DNA from: DASQPR01 sp963727415
Lineage (GTDB): Bacteria; Actinomycetota; Actinomycetes; Mycobacteriales; Micromonosporaceae
Assembly: GCA_963727415.1 (NCBI GenBank)
Contig: CAVSGF010000005.1
Location: forward strand, 310,001-374,000
DNA length: 64,000 bases
Reading direction: 5' to 3'
Shown: positions 8,311-14,520 of the stretch, one piece after another
Layout: every line of letters starts with the position of its first letter
Numbering within the stretch: position 1 is the first letter of the stretch
The notes under the pieces: generated by a model
Databases searched by the model: none
Told to the model about the DNA's origin: nothing
What the model saw: the letters and a program-made list of their open reading frames with translations, nothing else
Made by a program: the position numbers and the translations under genes

Positions 8311-9996
8311 ATGGCGGCGTTACCGCGTCCGGTCGCCGGGCGCAAGTTCATCGTCTGCGGTAGCTCGTCACTGGCATTCCGGCTGGCCGACGAGTTGACC
8401 ACCGGTTACCACGCGAATGTCACGGTGATTCTGCCCGATCCGGCGTCATTTCGCGGCCCGGGCATAGGCCAGCTCCCGCATGTACGAGTCATCGTGTCGC
8501 CGGCGTATGACGTTCAGGCGTTCCGGGACGCCGGTTTGACCACAGCCGATGCCGTGGCGCTGGTGTTGGGGGACGATCTGGTCAACATCCGGGCCGCCAT
8601 GACGGCCGAGGAGATCTGCCCCGGCGTACGCATCGTGCTCCGCCTGTTCAACCGCGACATCCGGGCGGACATCGCGCGGCTGTTCAGCAACGCCCAGATC
8701 CTGTCCGACACCGCGATCGCCGCGCCGGCGTTCGTGTCCGCGGCGCTCGGCGTGGATGAACCCATCGCGGTACGGGTGGCCGGGCGCCGGGTTCGCGCTA
8801 CTCGTGCCGGCGACGCCGACGACGTCCTGTGCCCGCTGGTGACCAAGTCGGCCGGCGCCCGCCGGATCTTGCTCCCCGACGCCGATGAGCGAGCTGACCT
8901 GGTACTGGCGCTCGATCCGCCAGAATCTGATGGAGTGGCGAAGGCGGCCGTCCGGGCGCGTCGCGCAAGCCTGCGCCGGATCTGGCACAACGTCCGCCAT
9001 GCGATGCGCGGCACCCAATTGGTCAGCCGCGGGCTGCGGTGGAGCCTCGCGGCGATGATCGCGATCGTCATAACCGGCACGATCGCCTTCGCCATCCTCG
9101 ACCGGCATCAATCGGCCTGGGATGACGTCTACACCATGCTGTTCACCGCGGTGGGCGCCGGGCAGCCGGACTATACGCTGTCCCGGGCGCAGCAAGTGAT
9201 CCAGCTGCTGGTGACCATCTTCGGGGTCGCCACCATCCCGCTGCTGTCCGCGGCGATCGTCCAGGCCAGCGTGCATGCCCGGCTGGCGCTCGGCTCCGGC
9301 GTGCTGGCCGCCCCGGAGCGTGGCCACGTGGTCGTGGTCGGGATCGGGAATGTCGGCACCAGCATCGTGCGGTCGCTGCATGAGCGCGGTGTCGAGGTGG
9401 TCTCCATCGATCATGCTGAAGATCCGCTCGGCGCGGCGTTCGTACGCGAGCACCGGATCGCGTTCATCCAAGGGGATGCCAGTCGCGAGGGGACGCTGTC
9501 TCGCGCGAACGCGCATGGTGCCCTGGCGCTGGTCGTCACCACCAGGGATGACGTGACCAACCTCGAGTACGCGCTGATGGGCCGCGCGCTTCAGCCTCAG
9601 CTGCGGGTCGTGCTCCGGCTATTCGGCGGCGAATTCGCCGAGCGCCTCAAGAGCGTCTTCGACATCCAGATATCGCGCAGCGTTTCGGCGTTGGCCGCAC
9701 CCGCGTTCGCGGCGGCCATGCTCGGTCGTGAGGTGGTCGGGACGATCCCGGTCGGCCGCAGTGTGCTGCTGGTGGCGGAGCTACCGGTACTCCACGGTTC
9801 GTGGCTGTCCGGGGCGCGTATCGCCGATATCGGCGAGCGTGACGAGGCCCGGCCTCTGGCGGTCATCGGTATGGACGGCGAGCCGCGGTGGCGTCCGGCA
9901 CCGGAGCGGTCGCTGGCCGTCGGCGAGGCGCTGGTCGTCGTGGCCACCCGCGCCGGGCTCTCCCGGATCATCGGGCAGAGTGCCGCGGTGAACTGA
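8311..9996 (+). CDS. Two-RCK potassium-channel-like NAD-binding protein (TrkA-N)
   Basis: The product is 561 residues from ATG 8311; GTG 8260 is an alternative. An N-terminal Rossmann RCK-like domain begins with Phe-Ile-Val-Cys-Gly-Ser-Ser-Ser. A membrane part follows, with helices near 243-266 and 290-317. A second Rossmann domain begins Val-Val-Val-Val-Gly-Ile-Gly-Asn-Val-Gly near 340, followed by a TrkA-C-like tail. The loop between the two membrane helices reads Thr-Ala-Val-Gly-Ala-Gly-Gln-Pro-Asp, where K+ channels have Thr-x-Val/Ile-Gly-Tyr-Gly-Asp, so the filter is non-standard. It probably gates monovalent cation flow in response to nucleotide. An RCK domain ahead of the membrane part, as well as behind it, is notable. 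Confidence 0.8.
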   Translation: MAALPRPVAGRKFIVCGSSSLAFRLADELTTGYHANVTVILPDPASFRGPGIGQLPHVRVIVSPAYDVQAFRDAGLTTADAVALVLGDDLVNIRAAMTAEEICPGVRIVLRLFNRDIRADIARLFSNAQILSDTAIAAPAFVSAALGVDEPIAVRVAGRRVRATRAGDADDVLCPLVTKSAGARRILLPDADERADLVLALDPPESDGVAKAAVRARRASLRRIWHNVRHAMRGTQLVSRGLRWSLAAMIAIVITGTIAFAILDRHQSAWDDVYTMLFTAVGAGQPDYTLSRAQQVIQLLVTIFGVATIPLLSAAIVQASVHARLALGSGVLAAPERGHVVVVGIGNVGTSIVRSLHERGVEVVSIDHAEDPLGAAFVREHRIAFIQGDASREGTLSRANAHGALALVVTTRDDVTNLEYALMGRALQPQLRVVLRLFGGEFAERLKSVFDIQISRSVSALAAPAFAAAMLGREVVGTIPVGRSVLLVAELPVLHGSWLSGARIADIGERDEARPLAVIGMDGEPRWRPAPERSLAVGEALVVVATRAGLSRIIGQSAAVN

Positions 9997-10157
9997 CGCC
10001 GGCGGCTGACAGTCAGGTAAATCGCCGCATATCCCTGCGCGTCTGGGCCTGTCGCTGACCCCATCCGGCGCTGGCTGAGTGCCTGTTCCGGGGCTGCGAG
10101 GGTCGGGCCGCGTCCCGCGGTGCGTGCCGGCTGGCTCAGGGCGGCTACGGTGTTCGC

Positions 10158-10847
10158 GTGCGCAGCATTCCGTGGCGCCGGGTGTGGCCGGCCGGCTGGT
10201 GGTTCGACGTCCTGCTAGCGGTCGCGTTCATCGGTCTCACGCTGCTGCTCGCCGGCGGTCACCTGCTGAGCATCGATACCGCCGTGAGCGACTGGTGCGG
10301 TGACCACCAACCGCGACCGTTGTACTGGCTCGCCAGGGCCGGGAATCTGCTCGGCCAGGGCGGCTTCTTCACCTACGCGTGCGCGGCTCTGGCCCTGTTC
10401 TGGGTGTGGCGCCGGCACACCATCCGGCCGGTGCTGCCGGTGGTGATGGCGTTCGCCCTGACGTTCGTGTCGATCTCCATCCTGAAGCTGGTAACCGACC
10501 GCGCCGCTCCGCGCACCCCGGTCACCGCCGCCGTGCCCCACCCTGAGCAGTTCGGCAGCGGCGGCGTCTCGTACCCGTCGGGGCATCTGGCCAACGCCAT
10601 CGTCTGGTACGGCACCCTGGCAATCCTGCTGAGCCCCTGGATAGTCGGGAAGTGGCGGTGGGCACTTCGGATCGCGCCACCGGTGATCCTCACGATCACC
10701 ACCGTCTACCTGCAGTTTCACTGGATTAGCGACACCGTGGCCGGGATCCTGCTCGGCAGCCTGCTGTGGCGGCTGATCGGCCGGGTGCCGTGGGACGACG
10801 TACCGCTGCCGAAGTCGCGCTGGACCGGCCCGGCCGGGCTTTACTGA
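10158..10847 (+). CDS. PAP2-family membrane phosphatase
   Basis: The 229-residue integral membrane protein has six hydrophobic segments and the three PAP2 motifs: Lys-Leu-Val-Thr-Asp-Arg-Ala-Ala-Pro-Arg near residue 111, Pro-Ser-Gly-His near 139, and His-Trp-Ile-Ser-Asp near 188. These supply the phosphate-binding Lys and Arg, the acid His and the nucleophile His with its Asp partner. PAP2 enzymes remove phosphate from lipid phosphates such as phosphatidate, phosphatidylglycerophosphate or undecaprenyl pyrophosphate on the outer face. The substrate here is unknown. It starts at GTG and converges on nagA, with a tandem repeat at the junction. Confidence 0.85.
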   Translation: MRSIPWRRVWPAGWWFDVLLAVAFIGLTLLLAGGHLLSIDTAVSDWCGDHQPRPLYWLARAGNLLGQGGFFTYACAALALFWVWRRHTIRPVLPVVMAFALTFVSISILKLVTDRAAPRTPVTAAVPHPEQFGSGGVSYPSGHLANAIVWYGTLAILLSPWIVGKWRWALRIAPPVILTITTVYLQFHWISDTVAGILLGSLLWRLIGRVPWDDVPLPKSRWTGPAGLY

Positions 10848-10895
10848 GTCGCGGCGCCTTATTGAGCCGCGGCGCCTTATTGAGCCGCGGCGACG
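10844..10895. repeat. Nearly three tandem copies of an 18-bp unit between convergent genes
   Basis: The unit ttgagccgcggcgcctta occurs at 10862-10879, with a one- or two-base variant at 10844-10861 and a partial copy at 10880-10895. The stop codon of the phosphatase lies in the first copy and the nagA stop in the second. It looks like local slippage duplication of the nagA 3' end. Confidence 0.8.
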
Positions 10896-12028
10896 CCCCC
10901 GCGCACCACCGTCATGATCTCGTGATCGTCCGGGGACAGCAACAACAGGTCGGCCCGCAGGCCGGGCGCGAGCGCGCCCCGGTCGGTCAGCCCGATCGCC
11001 CGCGCCGGGTTGGTGGCGGCCATCCGGGCCGCGTCCGCGATCGGCACCCCGATTCGCAGCACCCGCCGGAACGCGGAGTCCATGGTCAGCGTGCTGCCGG
11101 CGATCGCGCCGGTGCTGGCCAGCCGCGCCACGCCACCGGACACGGTGACGTCCTGGCCGCCCAGGTTGTAGGCACCATCGTCCATGCCGGTCGCGTCGAT
11201 CGCGTCAGTGATCAGCATCGCGCGGTCGGCGCCGACCACGCCGAGGGCGAACCGCAGCGTGTCGTCGGCAAGGTGCACGCCGTCGGCGACGAACTCGCAG
11301 CCCACACCCGGCGCCCCGAGCAGCGCGTACACCGGGCCGGGCGCTCGGTGGTGCGGTGGGCGCATGCCGTTGAACACATGCGTGCCGACCGTGGCGCCGG
11401 CTTCGATCGCGTCGATGACCTGTGGGTAGGTGGCGTCGGTGTGGCCCACGGCCGCGACCACCCCGCGGCTGGTCAGGAAGCCGATCGCATCCAGCGCGTC
11501 GGGTAGCTCGGGTGCGACCGTCATCATCCGGATCACGCCGGGACCGGCGGTCGCGACCAGCGCCTCCAATTCGGACGTCGACGGCGCGCGCAGGTACGCC
11601 GGGTTCTGCGCGCCGCAGCATGCCTCGGACAGGTACGGGCCCTCGAAGTGGATGCCGGCGATCACGCCCTCGGCGACCAGCGGGGCGTACGCCGCGGTCG
11701 CCTCGTCCATCAGCTCGAACGGCGAGCTGACCAGGCTGGCGAGCATGGTGGTGGTGCCGTGGCCGAGGTGGAACCCGGCCGCCCCGCGAACCGCGTCGGG
11801 TGAGCCGGTCGTCATGGCGTGGCCGCCACCCCCGTGCACGTGGATGTCGATGAATCCGGGAACGATCCACGGCGCGTCGCCTGGCACCGGACCGGGTTCG
11901 ATCGCGGTGATCAAGTCGCCGGTGACGGTCAGGGCGGCGTCCATGACGCCGCCGGGTGTGACGATCCGGCCCGCATACTCCGTCGTCGTTCCGCCTCCAC
12001 GCCGACTGTCATCCACGCCGACTGTCAT
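10877..12028 (-). CDS. nagA: N-acetylglucosamine-6-phosphate deacetylase
   Basis: The 383-residue amidohydrolase has the NagA layout: Ile-Asp-Ile-His-Val-His-Gly-Gly-Gly at 60-68, the metal ligand Glu129 in His-Phe-Glu-Gly-Pro, His196 in Val-Gly-His-Thr-Asp-Ala, His217 in Thr-His-Val-Phe-Asn-Gly-Met, and the catalytic Asp275 in Ile-Thr-Asp-Ala. It removes acetate from GlcNAc-6-P to give glucosamine-6-P, feeding amino sugars from chitin or cell wall into glycolysis or wall synthesis. Its ATG overlaps the stop of the upstream ROK kinase (ATGA), so the two are coupled. A divergent DeoR regulator lies beyond the kinase. Confidence 0.92.
   Translation of the reverse strand: MTVGVDDSRRGGGTTTEYAGRIVTPGGVMDAALTVTGDLITAIEPGPVPGDAPWIVPGFIDIHVHGGGGHAMTTGSPDAVRGAAGFHLGHGTTTMLASLVSSPFELMDEATAAYAPLVAEGVIAGIHFEGPYLSEACCGAQNPAYLRAPSTSELEALVATAGPGVIRMMTVAPELPDALDAIGFLTSRGVVAAVGHTDATYPQVIDAIEAGATVGTHVFNGMRPPHHRAPGPVYALLGAPGVGCEFVADGVHLADDTLRFALGVVGADRAMLITDAIDATGMDDGAYNLGGQDVTVSGGVARLASTGAIAGSTLTMDSAFRRVLRIGVPIADAARMAATNPARAIGLTDRGALAPGLRADLLLLSPDDHEIMTVVRGGVAAAQ
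11997..12028. repeat. Exact 16-bp tandem duplication at the nagA start
   Basis: The 16 bases ccacgccgactgtcat occur at 11997-12012 and again at 12013-12028. On the minus strand this makes two start-like ATG codons 16 bases apart, hence in different frames. Only the outer one, overlapping the ROK stop, reads the deacetylase frame. Confidence 0.85.
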
Positions 12029-12942
12029 CGCAGCGCCTCCGCGTCGAACGCCAGCAGGGCCGCGCCCAGGCTGCCGGCCTCGTCACCGAGGGCGGCCCGT
12101 CGGATGTCGGGCATGGTCTGGAATGTCAGCAGCCCCCGCAGGGTCTCCGCGACCGGATCGAGCAGCCGCTCGCGTGCCTCCGCCAGGCCGCCACCCAGGA
12201 TGATCATTTCTGGGTCATACATGGTCACGCCGATCAGCAGCCCGTCGGCCAGCGCCTCGATGGTCTCGGTCCACACCCGCATGGCGATGTCGTCACCGGC
12301 CGCGGCCCGGGTGACCACCTGCGCGGCGGTCGCGTCCTGTCCGGAACGGTGCCGGTAGCGGCGGGCGACGGCCGACGCCGAGGCGATCGCTTCCAGACAC
12401 CCGTCCTGGCCGCATCCGCACCGCGGCCCGCCGGGGCGGACCCGTACGTGCCCGATCTCGCCCGACGACCCATGCGCGCCGGGGTCGGTCCGCCCATCCA
12501 CGACGTACGCGGCGGCTATCCCGGTGCCGATGGCGAGGAACCAGGATCGGCGGGCGTCTCGTCCAGCGCCGAACTCGGCCTCCGCACGGGCGCCGGCGCG
12601 CACGTCGTGGCCCAGTTCGGTGGGAATGCCGAGACGCTGCTCGGCAAGATCACGTAGCGGTACGTCGCGGAATCCGATGTTGGCCGACCAGACCGCGACC
12701 CCGCGGGTTTCGTCGACTACCCCGGGCACCGCCAGTCCGACCGCGACCGGCGTGTGGCCGGCCGCCCGGGCGGTGGCGGCCAGCCCGCTCGCGATCGACA
12801 AGATCGTTTCAGCAACGGCGTCCGGACCTCGCTCGGCGTCGGTCGGATGCCGTTCGGTGTGTACGGTCCGGAAGTCGCGATCGATCAGGGCGCACTTCAT
12901 GCCGGTGCCGCCGATGTCCAGCGCGATGGCGACGTCGGTCAT
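12025..12942 (-). CDS. ROK-family sugar kinase
   Basis: The 305-residue product has the ROK hallmarks: the N-terminal phosphate loop Ala-Leu-Asp-Ile-Gly-Gly-Thr-Gly, a Gly-Glu-Ile-Gly-His motif, and the zinc cluster Cys-Gly-Cys-Gly-Gln-x2-Cys-Leu-Glu-Ala. It lacks an N-terminal helix-turn-helix, so it is an enzyme, not a ROK repressor. It would phosphorylate a hexose such as glucose, GlcNAc or ManNAc. Coupling to nagA makes an N-acetyl-amino-sugar substrate most likely. The chosen ATG follows GAAAGGGC; an upstream in-frame start would add an unconserved basic leader. Confidence 0.85.
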   Translation of the reverse strand: MTDVAIALDIGGTGMKCALIDRDFRTVHTERHPTDAERGPDAVAETILSIASGLAATARAAGHTPVAVGLAVPGVVDETRGVAVWSANIGFRDVPLRDLAEQRLGIPTELGHDVRAGARAEAEFGAGRDARRSWFLAIGTGIAAAYVVDGRTDPGAHGSSGEIGHVRVRPGGPRCGCGQDGCLEAIASASAVARRYRHRSGQDATAAQVVTRAAAGDDIAMRVWTETIEALADGLLIGVTMYDPEMIILGGGLAEARERLLDPVAETLRGLLTFQTMPDIRRAALGDEAGSLGAALLAFDAEALR

Positions 12943-13015
12943 GGTGCCCTTTCGATCGGCGACGTTTCCGTCAGATTTCGCGCACCCGACTCGACGGGAG
13001 CCCTGCTTTCGCGCA

Positions 13016-13032
13016 TGATTGTGCACACATCA
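13016..13032. promoter_or_regulatory. Candidate operator between the ROK kinase and DeoR genes
   Basis: The perfect palindrome TGTGCACA (13020-13027) is flanked by TGAT on the left and ATCA on the right, offset by one base. It lies in the 118-bp divergent promoter region of the amino-sugar module. Binding by the DeoR protein is inferred from position. Confidence 0.45.
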
Positions 13033-13060
13033 CTCATCTTTGTTGCAAGGGGGAGGCCGA

Positions 13061-13846
13061 GTGGACCGGTACGCGCGCTGGAACGCGCTGCTCGAACTGC
13101 TGACCAACAGCGGGCGGGTGACGGTCGAGGATGCCTCTGAGCAGCTCAATGTGTCGCAGGCTACGATCCGCCGCGACTTCGATCAACTTGCCCAGCAGCA
13201 GATGATCACCCGTACCCGCGGTGGGGCGGTGGCGAACGGAGTCTCGTACGACCTTCCGCTGCGCTACAAGACCGCCAAGCACTCGGCCGAGAAGCAGCGG
13301 ATCGGCGCGGCGGCGGCGGCGCTGGTCTCACCCGGAATGGTGGTGGCGATCAACGGTGGTACGACCACCACCGAGGTGGCCCGAGCCCTGGCGATGCGCC
13401 CGGAGTTGGGTGCCACCCCGGACGGGGCGCAGCTGACCGTGGTGACCAACGCCCTGAACATCGCCAACGAACTGTTGGTGCGATCGAAGATGAAGATCGT
13501 GGTCACCGGTGGTGTGGTCCGACCCCAGTCGTTCGAACTGGTCGGCCCTCTGGCCGGCGGGATCCTGCGCGAGGTCACGCTGGACATCGCCCTGCTCGGA
13601 GTGGACGCGCTCGACGTGACGCTGGGCGCCGCCGCCCACCACGAGGGCGAGGCGGCGATGAACAACCTGATGGTGGCGCGGGCCCGCCGGGTCGTCATCA
13701 TCGCTGACAGCTCGAAGCTCGGCATGCACGCCTTCGCCCGCATCTGCCCGATCGAACGTATCGATACGCTCGTCACCGATGCGGGCGCGACCGATGAGGT
13801 GGTGGAGACGTTCGAGTTCGCCGGGCTGACCGTCGTCCGGGTCTGA
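13061..13846 (+). CDS. DeoR/GlpR-family transcriptional regulator
   Basis: The 261-residue product has an N-terminal DeoR helix-turn-helix (residues 1-57, with Val-Ser-Gln-Ala-Thr-Ile-Arg-Arg-Asp as recognition helix). A sugar-phosphate-binding domain follows, with Asn-Gly-Gly-Thr-Thr-Thr-Thr near residue 97 and the Gly-Val-Asp-Ala/His-Glu-Gly-Glu region typical of GlpR. These repressors are released by sugar phosphates. It is divergent from the ROK kinase and nagA, so it probably represses amino-sugar catabolism. GTG 13061 follows a strong AAGGGGGAGG ribosome site. Confidence 0.88.
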   Translation: MDRYARWNALLELLTNSGRVTVEDASEQLNVSQATIRRDFDQLAQQQMITRTRGGAVANGVSYDLPLRYKTAKHSAEKQRIGAAAAALVSPGMVVAINGGTTTTEVARALAMRPELGATPDGAQLTVVTNALNIANELLVRSKMKIVVTGGVVRPQSFELVGPLAGGILREVTLDIALLGVDALDVTLGAAAHHEGEAAMNNLMVARARRVVIIADSSKLGMHAFARICPIERIDTLVTDAGATDEVVETFEFAGLTVVRV

Positions 13847-13914
13847 TTCCCATGCGCTAGCCGCACAAACGGACCAGCTCGCATTTCGTCAGGCGCCACC
13901 GCTAGAGTCCCGGC

Positions 13915-14301
13915 ATGACTGGGTCATTGCCGCCGGACCACGATGGCGAGCGGATCGCCGAAGCGAATCCGCCAATCCCCGCCCAGTCAGTGGTGGATGA
14001 GTCACCGCTAGACGAGACAACTCCCGATGAGCCACTCCCCATTGTGGAGGTCACGGAGAAGCTGTCGGTGCGAGAGCGCGCCATGCTCACATTCGAGCGC
14101 AAGTGGTGGCGGCATGCGGGCAGCAAGGAGCAGGCGATCCGCGAGCAGTTCGAGCTGTCCGCGACGCGCTACTACCAGTTGCTGAACCGGCTTCTCGATA
14201 GCCCGGAGGCGATGGAGTTCGACCCGGTCACGGTCAAGCGGTTGCGGCGGCTGCGCGCCACCCGAGCCCGGGTCGGTCACCCACGCCCGGCCGAGTCCTG
14301 A
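13915..14301 (+). CDS. DUF3263 domain protein
   Basis: The 128-residue product has a disordered acidic, proline-rich N-terminal half. From about residue 45 it has the DUF3263 domain: Ser-Val-Arg-Glu-Arg-Ala-Met-Leu-x-Phe-Glu-Arg-Lys-Trp-Trp and then Phe-x-Leu-Ser-Ala-Thr-Arg-Tyr-Tyr-Gln-Leu-Leu-Asn-Arg-Leu. The second part reads as a helix-turn-helix with an Arg-rich end, so DNA binding is likely. The family is restricted to Actinomycetota and its function is not established. It is a single gene transcribed after the DeoR regulator. Confidence 0.8.
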   Translation: MTGSLPPDHDGERIAEANPPIPAQSVVDESPLDETTPDEPLPIVEVTEKLSVRERAMLTFERKWWRHAGSKEQAIREQFELSATRYYQLLNRLLDSPEAMEFDPVTVKRLRRLRATRARVGHPRPAES

Positions 14302-14445
14302 CGGCATTTCGCCTGACATCTTGTCGTGGACAGGCCGGGACCAACGCCATCGCGATCGGCGCGGCCGGGCTGGTCGTGCCGGCGGCGGGTGTCGGCCCGC
14401 CCCGGTTCGGTCGTCGGCGGCGCACCGCCTGACGGATCGCTCATG

Positions 14446-14473
14446 GGACCCGGGGCGTAGGCGTCCCGGGTCC
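14446..14473 (+). terminator. Hairpin between the DUF3263 gene and the hydrolase-ABC gene
   Basis: GGACCCGGG at 14446-14454 pairs perfectly with CCCGGGTCC at 14465-14473 around a 10-base loop. No T-run follows. It may terminate the upstream transcript or sit in the leader of the next gene, which starts 47 bases later. The rest of 14302-14520 shows no other clear feature. Confidence 0.35.
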
Positions 14474-14520
14474 TGGCTACGCCCGTGGCCGTACGCGAGC
14501 CCGGTTCGGCCTGACGTACC

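Noticed and set aside
8446..9516. A 356-codon minus-strand frame opposite the RCK channel gene
   Set aside because: It is an antisense shadow with Arg/His/Gly-rich composition; the plus-strand product has clear Rossmann and membrane features.
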